From Skermanella stibiiresistens SB22 (GTDB lineage Bacteria > Pseudomonadota > Alphaproteobacteria > Azospirillales > Azospirillaceae): DNA of 64,000 bases. Numbering within the stretch: position 1 is the stretch's first letter; each line of letters opens with the position of its first letter. Positions 28,609 through 38,121 of this stretch are shown one piece after another. The notes under the pieces were generated by a model. That model worked only from the letters and a program-made list of their open reading frames with translations. It was not told where the DNA came from and did not search any database. Position numbers and translations under genes: made by a program. The stretch covers positions 152,637 to 216,636 of the forward strand of contig NZ_AVFL01000011.1 of assembly GCF_000576635.1 (NCBI RefSeq). The letters run 5' to 3'.

Positions 28609-28915
28609 GTTGATCCCCTCCCTCCGTTCTTTTGTGAGGGCCAGTGTGTCTGGTATGGCAGTCATGGACAATAGGGCGGCGTCGATAAATCCGCCACCTC
28701 GGCGAGGACGCGTTTCGATTGTTGGACATCGTCGCGGTTTCGCGCGTATTAGATAAAATGCGCGAGAATTAACGTTTTGTTGCCATACACGTGCTATCCT
28801 TTGGAACCTTGATCAAAAATTGTGTCTTCTCCGCCTGATGTTACTTCAGATTGAATGAAAATGGTTCGGGAAGGCAGATGAGCGCTTTCGAAGATTTGAC
28901 TGGACCCGCGACACC
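28609..28915. other. 307-bp divergent promoter region
   Basis: Lies between the dehydratase (minus) and the EAL-like gene (plus). It becomes AT-rich from about 28740. An 8-bp inverted pair GTATGGCA (28653-28660) and TGCCATAC (28781-28788), 120 bp apart, could be half-sites for a regulator. No gene is seen. Confidence 0.5.
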
Positions 28916-30214
28916 ATGCTGAACCGTCCCAAGCAGGATCGGCAACCGCGCGACTGGGTGCGCGTCAAACCGGGCGAGAAGGCGGCGGCCGTTCCGGAAA
29001 AGCCGGAATACGACGATGATCGCCTGCTCAAGCTGCTGCAATCCTCCAAGCGGGAATTGCAAGGGCTGCGCTTGGTCCATCTGCATTTGTCTCTGCTCCA
29101 GGACAAGAACTATGGCGATGTCCACGACATCCGGCGGACGGTCCAGTCGATCGCGGACAATTCGGCTTTTCTTCAGATGTTCAACCTGTCGAATGGCGAC
29201 GCGCTCATCCTGTACAAAGGGATCAAGTTCTCGACGATCACGGAGGCCTGCCAGAAGATCGAGACGATGATGCTGGCCCGGACGAAGCTGACCGGGCCGA
29301 ATCCCTACCGGGAAAACTCGCTTTATTCGATCATGGAGTTGTCGCTCAACTTCGCGACGATCATCCGCTTCATCGAAGGGCTGGCGCAGCAGGCGGGTGG
29401 CGCGGATGGGTCCGCCAAGGCCGCGACGAAGGAGCCGATCAGCCTGGAGGAACTGGCCAAGATCGAGCGGCAGATGGGCAATTTCGACCTGTCGCCGTTC
29501 ATGCTGAACCAGCCGATCGTCGATATCCGGGATGATCAGAACAACCGGCGCGAATATTTCGAGATATACATCGCCGTGAAGAACCTCGAGGACCGCCTCA
29601 GTCCCGAATTCGACCTGACCGCCAATCGCTGGCTGTTCAATTATTTCACCGCCAGCTTGGACCAAGCGGTTTTGAAATCACTCAACCACGGTGTCGACTT
29701 CATCCGCGGCCACAAGATCGGCCTGAACGTCAATCTCAGCACGATCATGTCGGCGGCTTTCGTCAGGTTCGACGAGCGGTTGAGCATGGACTTGCGCGGC
29801 AATGTCGTGCTGGAGATCAACAAGGTCGATCTGGTCGAGAACATCGACACCTACAAGGAGGTCGTGGAGTTCGCCAGGAACCGCGGCTATTCGATCTGCA
29901 TCGATGGCATCACGCCCATGTGGGTCGAGCACATGGACCTGGAATACATGGCCTGCGACTACGCCAAGATGTTCTGGAGCAACGAGCTTCAAGACATGGA
30001 CGAGGCGGAGCAGGAAAAGTTCGGCGCCAAGATCCGCGAGCAGGAGAACTGCCGGTTCATCCTGGGACGGTGCAGCGGCGTCACGGCATTGCTGTTCGCC
30101 CGAAAGCACGGCATCCATCTGGTGCAGGGCCGCATGGTGGACAACATCCTGAGAAAGGGCGTCCGGCTGTCAGACGCCCTGAATACGGCCAACGTGCTGG
30201 AAACCGACGATTGA
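28916..30214 (+). CDS. degenerate EAL-domain-like protein
   Basis: A 432-aa soluble protein. The N-terminal 170 residues are helical and unassigned. From about residue 190 the pattern follows an EAL fold: a VVLEINKVDLVENI strand near 300, YSICIDGITPMWV where active enzymes have the D-D-F-G loop, DYAKMFWS where they have D-x-x-K-I-D, and GIHLVQGRMVDN like the Q-G-Y loop. The EAL tripeptide and the paired aspartates are absent, so c-di-GMP hydrolysis is unlikely; nucleotide sensing or a structural role is possible. It stands alone on the plus strand next to the glycan/secretion cluster. Confidence 0.78.
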   Translation: MLNRPKQDRQPRDWVRVKPGEKAAAVPEKPEYDDDRLLKLLQSSKRELQGLRLVHLHLSLLQDKNYGDVHDIRRTVQSIADNSAFLQMFNLSNGDALILYKGIKFSTITEACQKIETMMLARTKLTGPNPYRENSLYSIMELSLNFATIIRFIEGLAQQAGGADGSAKAATKEPISLEELAKIERQMGNFDLSPFMLNQPIVDIRDDQNNRREYFEIYIAVKNLEDRLSPEFDLTANRWLFNYFTASLDQAVLKSLNHGVDFIRGHKIGLNVNLSTIMSAAFVRFDERLSMDLRGNVVLEINKVDLVENIDTYKEVVEFARNRGYSICIDGITPMWVEHMDLEYMACDYAKMFWSNELQDMDEAEQEKFGAKIREQENCRFILGRCSGVTALLFARKHGIHLVQGRMVDNILRKGVRLSDALNTANVLETDD

Positions 30215-30244
30215 GCACCGCGCCGGCCCACCCACCACCCGTTT

Positions 30245-30946
30245 TCAGAACCTCATCCACGCCATGGCGGCGCCCGTCGCCACGACCGCCGCGGCGAGGC
30301 AGGACAGGGCGATCCACACCCGCTTGTCCGCGCTGGCGGCCGGCCGTTGCTTGAGGCTGACGTTCAGGTCATGCAGGCTCTCGTCGATCCTCAACAGGAA
30401 CACCTCGATCCCGCTGACCTGACGCTGAAGCTCCTCCTGTGCCGCGACGATGCCATCGATCCGCGCGTCGTTCCGCTGGTCGTTGGCGGGAGCCGCCTGA
30501 CCCTGCTTCAGCAGCTCGCGCAGTCCGCGCAGGACCGTCTGCTGATTGCGCTGCGTCGCGTCCATCAGCGCCGACAGGCGGAGCAGGACCGGGCCGATGA
30601 CGTTCTCCGCCACGGTTTCCACATCGGACGGCATCCGGAGCGGCGCCATGTCACCGGTGACCGGTGACCGCGCCAGGGCGATGGGCGTCTCACCCTCCGC
30701 CAGTTCCAGCGCCAGTTCGAAGGAGTGGCAGCCGTCGCCGACGCCGTTGGCCTTGAGGTCGTCCCGCGGCTGGTTGGCGAACACGGTGGTGACCAGCCGA
30801 TCTCCGACCCTGATCTCCACCTCCAGGTGATCGCTCGGCCGGGCTCGGTCCCAGGCCCAGCCGTAGAGCTTGCCACCGGTGATCGCGTCGATGCGGCCCT
30901 CGATATCGGCGGGTTGGGGGGCGAGTGTTTGGAGCGCTGCGGACAT
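30245..30946 (-). CDS. membrane-anchored coiled-coil protein with GWxxD module
   Basis: A 233-aa protein. Residues about 15-90 form a small beta-rich module with a GKLYGWAWD core, also seen inside the two large GT2-type proteins of this cluster. Residues about 110-195 are helical and heptad-like. A single C-terminal membrane helix (IALSCLAAAVVATGAAMAW) ends two residues before the stop, suggesting a tail anchor with the module in the cytoplasm. ATG 30946 is preferred over the adjacent GTG. No named family. It is the last gene of the minus-strand cluster, 111 bp after the pyruvyltransferase-family gene. Confidence 0.75.
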   Translation of the reverse strand: MSAALQTLAPQPADIEGRIDAITGGKLYGWAWDRARPSDHLEVEIRVGDRLVTTVFANQPRDDLKANGVGDGCHSFELALELAEGETPIALARSPVTGDMAPLRMPSDVETVAENVIGPVLLRLSALMDATQRNQQTVLRGLRELLKQGQAAPANDQRNDARIDGIVAAQEELQRQVSGIEVFLLRIDESLHDLNVSLKQRPAASADKRVWIALSCLAAAVVATGAAMAWMRF

Positions 30947-31057
30947 CACTTGTTTCCCGTGCTTCGAAACGAGAACGGCATGGCGCCAGGGATCGGTCCC
31001 GGTGCCATGCCATGCTCGGTATTGCGGAATGCTCCCTTTATCGGGCCATTCCCATCA

Positions 31058-32239
31058 TCACGCCACTTGAAGTTGCCGCGGGCGGGCGACGCCGTGGTGC
31101 ATCTTGTGATCGATGAAGTTCTCGTCCAGGAACGCCCGCATGTCGCGGAACCGCTGGTAGTAGGTGCGGTTGAAACGCTCGAACTTCGCTTGGTCCCAGT
31201 ACTCCTCCAGCACGAACGGCTTCTGCGAGAAGACGTCATAGCAGGGAATCGCGAAGGTCTCGGCGAACTCGACCGTCCGGCTGTCATAGCTGAAGTAGAT
31301 CGACGGCGTGCGGTTGGCCAAGGCCATCAGGTTGCCGTGCAGGCGGTAGCCCAGGACCATATCCTTGGAGCGGACGAGCGCCTCGTAGTCGGCGACGACG
31401 TCGGAGTACCAGAGCTTGGTCTTGTAAAGCTCCTCCATCTCCTCGTCCAGGAACCACTTGCCGATCCAGCCATTGTTCTTCAGCTCGGCCAAGGCGTGGG
31501 CCTTCTGCTCGTCGGTGCCCCAAAGCATCTTCTTCTCTTCGACCTCGCCCTGCATCATCATGACGATGTCGAACCGACGGGCCATTTCCTTGACCACGTC
31601 GCGATGGCGGGTCAGGTAGGTCTCGATGTTCTGGGCGTAGGCGGCCGAAACCTCGCGGCGCATGGTGAAGCCGACGTTCTTGACTTGGTCCAGCGGCGGC
31701 AGGTCGATGCGCAGGTCGGGATCGTTGTTGCGGAACGCGGTCGGGCAGCCGACGATGCGGACATTCTTGATGCCCAGATCCCACAGCACTTCCGCGGTGT
31801 AGGTGCCGCGCACGCCGAGCGAGGCCGACTTGTCGGCTATGATATTCCAGATCCGCTTGCTCTGTTCGGATAGCTGGAGCTTGCCCTCCACCGGCGCCTG
31901 CGCTCCGACGCCGAAGGCGAGGATCGGAATCTTCAGCTTGGGCAGGACCTGTTCGGCGTTCTCCCACTCCATGTGGCTGTGGATATAGTTGGAGCCACGC
32001 AGGAAAACATAGTCGTATTCGGCGTTGTAGCGCTCGACGTCGCCGGGCTTGACGTTGCGGATCGTGAGGACGTCGAGCTTGTCGTAGTTCAGCAGCTTCA
32101 GGGACGAGTCGAAGACGAACGCGTCACCGATGTTGTGATAGTGATCGATGTGCTTCTGAACCTGCTGGTACTCGTACCAACGGACGCAGTCGTGATTATA
32201 GACTTCGCCCGACGGGATCATGACGAGGATTTTGGCCAA
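31058..32239 (-). CDS. polysaccharide pyruvyl transferase family protein
   Basis: A 393-aa protein with the two-lobed pattern of the PF04230 family: VFLRGSNYIHS, ILAFGVGAQAP, LGVRGTYTAEVL, NVGFTMRRE and the C-terminal GYRLHGNLMALA where family members have the R-x-H-x-x-I motif. Such enzymes add pyruvate ketals to surface polysaccharides. The start is TTG 32239 with AGGAGA 8 bp upstream. It lies 53 bp after the GT4 gene on the same strand. Confidence 0.88.
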   Translation of the reverse strand: MAKILVMIPSGEVYNHDCVRWYEYQQVQKHIDHYHNIGDAFVFDSSLKLLNYDKLDVLTIRNVKPGDVERYNAEYDYVFLRGSNYIHSHMEWENAEQVLPKLKIPILAFGVGAQAPVEGKLQLSEQSKRIWNIIADKSASLGVRGTYTAEVLWDLGIKNVRIVGCPTAFRNNDPDLRIDLPPLDQVKNVGFTMRREVSAAYAQNIETYLTRHRDVVKEMARRFDIVMMMQGEVEEKKMLWGTDEQKAHALAELKNNGWIGKWFLDEEMEELYKTKLWYSDVVADYEALVRSKDMVLGYRLHGNLMALANRTPSIYFSYDSRTVEFAETFAIPCYDVFSQKPFVLEEYWDQAKFERFNRTYYQRFRDMRAFLDENFIDHKMHHGVARPRQLQVA

Positions 32240-32292
32240 GGGATTCTCCTGGGTACGGGATGGTCAGGGTAGCTAGGAAAGGTTGAAAAATG

Positions 32293-33702
32293 TTAAAGCG
32301 GCTGGGCGACGGCCCGGTCGAGGACTTGGGTCCCCTGTGCCGATACCGCCCGCGCGGATGTTTCCTCGCTGGCTTTTCCGGCCAAGAGCGCGTCGAACAC
32401 CTCCGAGTGCCGGCGGGCGCATTCCCGCCGATCGATCGGACGCTTGATGCGGGCGCGGAGCCGGTCCCACAGGTCGGGAGTGCGCAGCACGTCGGTCAGG
32501 CGGTCGACCAGATCCTCGACGCTGGCATTGCGGAAGTGCAAGCCATCGACGTTGTGGGTGACCTTCTCGGCCATGCCGCCGATGTTGCTGGCGATGATCG
32601 GGCGGCCGTGTAGGAAAGCCTCCTGGATCACGACCGGAGAGTTCTCCCACCAGATCGACGGGATGATCAGCCAGTCGACGTCCTTCATCAGGCTGGGCAG
32701 CTCCGACGACCGGTAGCTGCCATAGAAGCGGACGCGGTTGCCGGCCTTCTCGGTCAACTCGTTGAACTTCTTCTGGAAGGCCTCGGGCTGGCGCTCCAGG
32801 TTGCCGCCGAAGATCATCAGGGCGCTGTCGTCGCCCCAGTCCTTCTCCGACACGCGCGAGACCGCCTCGACCAGCACGTGCAGGCCCTTGAACTCGGTCA
32901 CCTGGCCGAAGAAGCCGAAGCGGTTGCGGCGGCCGGCCTTGGGCAGCGGGCGTGGCGGCACGATGTCCTCGACGGTCAGTCCGTTCTCGATCATGCGGAA
33001 CTTCTCGCGCGGCAGGCCCCATTCGACATAGCGGTCGATCAGGAACTCGCTCGGGCTGATATAGTAGTCCGCCATCTCCAGGAAGGTCTTGAGGAAGGCC
33101 TCGCGCTTGAAGAACTGGCTTTCCGGAATGTGCGGAAAGCAATTGGTGCATTCCGCCGGCGACGACTTGTAGCACAGCGTGTTGCGGCTGGTCTTTACCA
33201 TCTGCCCATGGTGGTGGCAGATCGACAGATACTCGTGGAAGGTCACCACGATCGGCACGCGCGGCAGCGCCTGCTTCAGCGCGAAGATGGTCTCGACCCC
33301 CAATCCCAGGAAGTGGTGGAAGTTGATCACATCCGGCTGCAGGTCGACCACATAGCGGACGAAATCCTGGCGCAGCCCCGGCAGGTTCTTGTTTGAGCAG
33401 CGGAAGTGGTCGTAGTCGTTGGCGTAGTAGAGGATCTCGCGCTCCTTCTGGCGAAGGCTCATCAGGGCGCTGTCCTTGTGCCGGTTGACCGGCGGGCCGA
33501 CCCGGGCGAGATAGAAGCTTTCCCAGCCCGGCAGGTCGTGGATGCCGTTGAACAGGTTGTAGGACGCCACCTCGGCTCCGCCCAGCGAGAAGGTCGGGTG
33601 GCCGTGGCTGATGATCAGGACGCGCTTGTCCCTTGCGGTGGAGCCCTTCGGAGCGGGTTCCTTTTTCGCGACGTCCTTCTTCGCGAGTTCCTTGCCGGTC
33701 AT
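32293..33702 (-). CDS. glycosyltransferase family 4 protein
   Basis: A 469-aa GT-B glycosyltransferase. After a lysine-rich start the N-lobe opens VLIISHGHPTFSLGGAEV. The donor-binding lobe contains NRFGFFGQVTEFKGLHVLVEA and the E-x7-E motif region PSIWWENSPVVIQEAFLHGRPIIAS. It resembles the GT4 at 35915-37210. Its start overlaps the stop of the preceding gene (ATGA). Acceptor and sugar cannot be deduced. Confidence 0.92.
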   Translation of the reverse strand: MTGKELAKKDVAKKEPAPKGSTARDKRVLIISHGHPTFSLGGAEVASYNLFNGIHDLPGWESFYLARVGPPVNRHKDSALMSLRQKEREILYYANDYDHFRCSNKNLPGLRQDFVRYVVDLQPDVINFHHFLGLGVETIFALKQALPRVPIVVTFHEYLSICHHHGQMVKTSRNTLCYKSSPAECTNCFPHIPESQFFKREAFLKTFLEMADYYISPSEFLIDRYVEWGLPREKFRMIENGLTVEDIVPPRPLPKAGRRNRFGFFGQVTEFKGLHVLVEAVSRVSEKDWGDDSALMIFGGNLERQPEAFQKKFNELTEKAGNRVRFYGSYRSSELPSLMKDVDWLIIPSIWWENSPVVIQEAFLHGRPIIASNIGGMAEKVTHNVDGLHFRNASVEDLVDRLTDVLRTPDLWDRLRARIKRPIDRRECARRHSEVFDALLAGKASEETSARAVSAQGTQVLDRAVAQPL

Positions 33703-35918
33703 CGGTCAACGCTCCCCTGGGCTTGAGTGGCGGTGGAGTGGGAGGAAACGAGGCGGGGCCACTTGCGCTCGAAGCCCCAGCGATCGACCAGCCCACCGGT
33801 CTGGAGCCAGTATTCCTGGGCCTGCTCGCGCGGGGTCTCGTCCAGGGCGATCAGTTCCACCGTCGGCAGCCACAGGCAGACATGTCCGGCGGCCCGCAGC
33901 TTCAGGCAGAAGTCGACGCTCTTGAAGTCGGAGCCGACGAAGTCGCGGCTGAACCCGCCGGTCTCCAGATAGAGGGCTTTCGGAATCAGCGCGCAATCGG
34001 TGGTCGCCGCCTGGACGGTCGCGATCTCGCGGCCCCTCAGCCAGTCGCGCGAATAGCCCGCGTATTGCGACACCGTCGCCTCCGAGCTGATCCGCTGGAT
34101 GCCGGCGAACCGGATCGAGTAGTCCTCGTACAGCAGCGTCGGGCTGACCATGCCGGGCTTGCCGCAGGTCTTGTAGGCCCATTCCAGCTTCGACAGCCAG
34201 CCGGCCGAGGTGGGCAGGACGGACGGCGACAGCAGCAGCAGCATATCCGAGCTGGCGTGACGCACACCGGCGTCCATCGCCTGGAAGGCGTCGTGGGCGT
34301 GCGGGCAGGGGATCAGTTTGATCGACAGGTCGTAGAACTCGGCGAACCGGCGGAGCGAGGGCGCCAGCCGCTCGTGGGCCGAGGCGCCGGCGGCGATCAC
34401 GATCTCCACCCCGTCGAAATCGCGGTCGACCGCCAGCTTCGCCAGCGTCACGTCGATGTCGTCGCGGGCGTCCGCCACCGGGATCACGACCGACAGGCGC
34501 GGCGCCGTCAGCGGCGCTCCCATCACATAGGACTGGACGTTGATCTCCGACGCGACCGGCAGGCGTCCGGCGGCTTGGACCAGCGGGCCGATGTGGCGGG
34601 AGACGATGGTCTCGGCGGCCGGGTCGTTCAGATTGATGGTGGACAGCAGGCGGCGGAGCGCGGGGGCTCCCGCCTTCGAGGTCGGCACCGGGATGAAGGC
34701 GCAAACGTCGTCGGTCAGCGACAGTTCGAGATAGCGTTCAGACTGGTCGGCCGACGCGGCGGGTTCCGGGACGAAGGCGAGGAAACCGTGGGAGTCCTGT
34801 CCAGGCGTGATCTTACCGGCGAACAGCCCGTCCTTGGCGAAGGCCTCGCTGACGTCGCGGCGGCTGGTCCTGCACCAATCCTGGTCGATCCGGGCCGAGA
34901 CGCCGATGCCTTTCAGCATGATCGACATGACGTGGTGGTCGGGGTCGAGCACCCAGCCTGTCACCAGGGTGCCGGCGCCGGGCACCCGGACGGCGGTGTC
35001 CAGGCCGACGCGGACCGGCAGTTCCAGACGGCTGACCGTCTCGAAGCCCTCGTACTGGGCGTTCGACAGCCGCTTCAGGGTCCGTAGGACGGCGGGCTCG
35101 CCGGTCAGGGTCGGCAGCATGGCGCGCAAGTGGGGCACCGCGCTCTGGTCGTTCAGAAGCGTGCGATTTTCGAAGATCTCGAGATAGCACCAGCCCTTGG
35201 CGGCCTTGTAGTAGATCCGGCGGATCGCCGGCAGGTCGACCGTGTCGGCGCCATGCATGACGCCCAGCACGCCGCGCGCGGTGGAGGGCAGGTCGGACCG
35301 CTCGAAGCTGCCGATGGTGCCTTGGAAGGTGGCGCAGCCATCCGTCTCGATGATCAGGTCGCGCTCACCGGCGGCGAGGTTGAACGACCAACCCTGGACC
35401 AGCGCCCCCAGGCTTGGCATGCGGCCGAAGATCTCGGCGAAGCCGTCCGGCTGCGCCATCGCCTGGAGGAAGGCCAGCATCAACCGGGTCACCCGCTCCG
35501 ACGGGCCGGGATCCTTGGCGGCGTTCCTCGACAGGGTCGCGTGCAGGAAGTCGAACACGACCGGCATCGCTTCCGGCAGGTCCTCCTTCAGGGTGGACAG
35601 CAGCGTCCAGGGGTTGATTTTGATGTTCTGGATCGCCGGGATCGCGTAGCGGGAGCTGCGGTCGGCGCCGGTGATCGACAGCCGCTGGGGCCGGATCTGC
35701 GCGATGTTGTCGAACCGCAGCAGCGCCACGAACCACTGGGAAACCTCGTCCCGATGCCAGAACCGGGCGTCGTAGGTGCCGGCGTTGTCGGCGCCGTCGG
35801 AGAAGCTGGCCGTCCCGGAGGTCGGCAGCGCGCGGTCGATCCAGCCGAACAGCAGCAGCGTCTTCTCGTCGACCAGCACCGCGATCTGGATATCGGCCTT
35901 GGGATTGATCTCTTTCAT
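33699..35918 (-). CDS. large GT2-like protein with N-terminal extension, GT site probably degenerate
   Basis: A 739-aa protein. Residues 1 to about 460 are an uncharacterised region that includes a GWxxD module at about 315-390 (GTLVTGWVLDPDHHVMSI). From about 470 a GT2 fold begins (APRLSVVIPVADA). Where the paralogue at 38118-40421 has FLNSDVIPD, this protein has LLSPSVLPT, and its later EDSD is replaced by FKSVD, so metal binding and catalysis are doubtful. The ATG at 35918 has GGAG about 10 bp upstream and overlaps the preceding stop; the open frame upstream belongs to the neighbour. Confidence 0.85.
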   Translation of the reverse strand: MKEINPKADIQIAVLVDEKTLLLFGWIDRALPTSGTASFSDGADNAGTYDARFWHRDEVSQWFVALLRFDNIAQIRPQRLSITGADRSSRYAIPAIQNIKINPWTLLSTLKEDLPEAMPVVFDFLHATLSRNAAKDPGPSERVTRLMLAFLQAMAQPDGFAEIFGRMPSLGALVQGWSFNLAAGERDLIIETDGCATFQGTIGSFERSDLPSTARGVLGVMHGADTVDLPAIRRIYYKAAKGWCYLEIFENRTLLNDQSAVPHLRAMLPTLTGEPAVLRTLKRLSNAQYEGFETVSRLELPVRVGLDTAVRVPGAGTLVTGWVLDPDHHVMSIMLKGIGVSARIDQDWCRTSRRDVSEAFAKDGLFAGKITPGQDSHGFLAFVPEPAASADQSERYLELSLTDDVCAFIPVPTSKAGAPALRRLLSTINLNDPAAETIVSRHIGPLVQAAGRLPVASEINVQSYVMGAPLTAPRLSVVIPVADARDDIDVTLAKLAVDRDFDGVEIVIAAGASAHERLAPSLRRFAEFYDLSIKLIPCPHAHDAFQAMDAGVRHASSDMLLLLSPSVLPTSAGWLSKLEWAYKTCGKPGMVSPTLLYEDYSIRFAGIQRISSEATVSQYAGYSRDWLRGREIATVQAATTDCALIPKALYLETGGFSRDFVGSDFKSVDFCLKLRAAGHVCLWLPTVELIALDETPREQAQEYWLQTGGLVDRWGFERKWPRLVSSHSTATQAQGSVDR

Positions 35919-37210
35919 CGTCTGGAACTCCGCGGAGCGGCGGCTGGCGCCAGCCCGTCGTAGAGACGGCGGTGATCGGCGGCGCTGTCGGCCACCGTCG
36001 ATACCGGCGTGATATTGGATGACAGGCGGTCCCACAGGGCGGGTTCGGCCATCGCCTCGCGCATCGCGCGCGCCAGATCGGCGGCGTCGCCTGTGCGGAA
36101 ATGCAGGCCGTCATGATGGTCGGTGACCGCCTCGGCCATGCCGCCGATGTCGCTGCAAATCACGGGACGGCCCTGCTGGAACGCCTCCTGGATCACCAGC
36201 GGCGCGTTCTCCCACCAGATCGACGGGGTGATCACCCAATCGACCGCGCCGAGCAGGCGGGCCATCTCCTCGCGGCGATAGGCCCCGTGGCGGATCACCC
36301 GGGCGCCGGCGTCCTTGGCCAGCCCATCGACCTCGGCCTTGAAGGCGTCGCTCTGGAACGGCATGCCGCCATGGACGTGGAGTATGAAATCGGCGTCGTC
36401 GGCGGCCAGCGACTTGGCCGCCTCCAGCGCCACCCGGATGCCCTTGTAAGGGCTCAGGTTGCCGAAATAACCGAACACGTTGGCATGGCGGCTGCGGGGC
36501 CGTATGGTCTCCGGCGTCACCGGACGACCATTGCGAACCACCGTGATCCTGTCCGCCGGCAGGCCCCAGGCGATGTAGCGCTCGCGGAGGAAATGGCTGG
36601 GCGCCACGAACTGGTCGACCATAGACAGCATGCCCTTGAGGTGCTTCTCCCGCAGGACGAACTTGTCGGGCGTGCGCTCGGGGAAGCATCGGTGGCAGGC
36701 GTCGGGCGAGGCGCCGCCGCACAGCCGGTTGCCGTCGGTCGTGACCATCTGGCCGTCATTGGCGCAGATCGGATAGTAGTCATGCAAGGTGTAGACGATC
36801 CGGGCGTGGGGCACGACGCGCCGGATCAGGAACAGCATCTCGACACCCAACAGCAGTGTGTGGTGGATGTGGACGATATCCGGCCGGAACGTTTGCAGCA
36901 GGGTCGACAGATCGGGAACGATGCCGTGCAGGTCGATCTGGCTTTGATAGAAACGGTCGAAGTGTCCGGCCCACAGCACCAACTCGTCCGAGCTGCGGCC
37001 GACCGTCTGAAAGTTGGTTCCCGGCTTCTGGTCGCGGTGGACCTTGTTGGTGCAGGCCAGGAACATCGCCTCGATACCGCCCTCATCCTTCATGTGGCGG
37101 AACAGGTCGTGGGCGAAGATCTCCGTTCCGCCAGGGTGGAAGCTGGGATGGTTGTGGCAGATGAACAGGACGCGCGGCGCGCGCGCGGAGCGCGATTTCG
37201 GAGCCGTCAT
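35915..37210 (-). CDS. glycosyltransferase family 4 protein
   Basis: A 431-aa GT-B enzyme. The N-lobe begins VLFICHNHPSFHPGGTEIFAHDLF, then HIHHTLLLGVEMLF. The C-lobe has NVFGYFGNLSPYKGIRVALEA and PSIWWENAPLVIQEAFQQGRPVICS. It is a clear paralogue of the GT4 at 32293-33702, which suggests duplication. ATG 37210 overlaps the methyltransferase stop; the open frame upstream of it is not used. Part of a tightly overlapping five-gene run (33.7-40.4 kb). Confidence 0.92.
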   Translation of the reverse strand: MTAPKSRSARAPRVLFICHNHPSFHPGGTEIFAHDLFRHMKDEGGIEAMFLACTNKVHRDQKPGTNFQTVGRSSDELVLWAGHFDRFYQSQIDLHGIVPDLSTLLQTFRPDIVHIHHTLLLGVEMLFLIRRVVPHARIVYTLHDYYPICANDGQMVTTDGNRLCGGASPDACHRCFPERTPDKFVLREKHLKGMLSMVDQFVAPSHFLRERYIAWGLPADRITVVRNGRPVTPETIRPRSRHANVFGYFGNLSPYKGIRVALEAAKSLAADDADFILHVHGGMPFQSDAFKAEVDGLAKDAGARVIRHGAYRREEMARLLGAVDWVITPSIWWENAPLVIQEAFQQGRPVICSDIGGMAEAVTDHHDGLHFRTGDAADLARAMREAMAEPALWDRLSSNITPVSTVADSAADHRRLYDGLAPAAAPRSSRR

Positions 37211-38121
37211 GGCAGGGGCGCCTTCTCGAGCACCAGCAGGTCCTGATAGCTGACGGCGTTGGGTCGGCCGCACCAGGTGCCGTAGACGATCGGCTTGGCC
37301 GGCTTCAGCCCGACCGAGGCGAACATGTCGAGCAGGAATTTCTCGTCATGGGCGACGGCGGCCGATGGGATCTCCGGGTTGGCCAGCCAGGTCGGGCCAT
37401 CCTCGTCCGGCTTGAAGTCCAGGCGGCGGTCGCCGGCGCGCAGACCCTCGCGGGCGCTGTCGTTCATCAGGAACAGGCTGAGGAAGCAGCGTCCACCGGA
37501 CCGCAGCAGCCGGCTGATGTCCCAAGCGTAGGCCAGGGTCTCGGCCGCCTGGAGATGGGTCAGGACGGAGGTCAGCAGGACGAAATCGAAGCTCTGATCG
37601 GCGAAGGGCAGGGTGACGGCCGTCGACTCGATCCGACCCGCCGGATTGTACAGGTCGTTCGCCACGTCCATGTGATGGAACCGGAACGTCGGATACACCG
37701 GGGTGATGTTCTGGCCGCACCACGTGATGCCGTCGGCCACCACGTCCATTCCGTCATAGGTGCCATCGGATAGGTATTGGGTCAGCGGCAGGGCCATGCG
37801 GCCGATGCCGCAGCCGATCTCCAGCACCCGGTCGGTCGGGCGCAGATCGCCCAGCTTGACGAAGTGTCGGAGGAACTCGGCGCCGATCGCTCGGAAGTCA
37901 CCGTCGCCGACGAAGATGTTCTCCGATGGCGGCACCGGCATGAAGCGGTTGCGGGCGATGTGCTCGCACAGCGCGTCGAGCCGCTGCGCGTCGCGCGCGT
38001 CCTGGCGGACCAGCAGCTTGATGACGCGCTGGTTGGCGGGCACGGCCGAGGAGACTGGCGATGAATTCGCCGGTGACACGGTCGGGGAAATGGCCGAGGA
38101 AATGGGCTGGGGCGTGCTCAT
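37207..38121 (-). CDS. class I SAM-dependent methyltransferase
   Basis: A 304-aa enzyme. The first 30 residues are serine/proline-rich and probably disordered. Motif I VLEIGCGIGRMALPL lies near residues 98-112, then DGMDVV and SFDFVLLTSVLTHL. Its place between two glycosyltransferase genes, with ATGA overlaps at both ends, implies methylation of a sugar residue in the same glycan, possibly as a chain cap; this is inferred. Confidence 0.9.
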   Translation of the reverse strand: MSTPQPISSAISPTVSPANSSPVSSAVPANQRVIKLLVRQDARDAQRLDALCEHIARNRFMPVPPSENIFVGDGDFRAIGAEFLRHFVKLGDLRPTDRVLEIGCGIGRMALPLTQYLSDGTYDGMDVVADGITWCGQNITPVYPTFRFHHMDVANDLYNPAGRIESTAVTLPFADQSFDFVLLTSVLTHLQAAETLAYAWDISRLLRSGGRCFLSLFLMNDSAREGLRAGDRRLDFKPDEDGPTWLANPEIPSAAVAHDEKFLLDMFASVGLKPAKPIVYGTWCGRPNAVSYQDLLVLEKAPLP

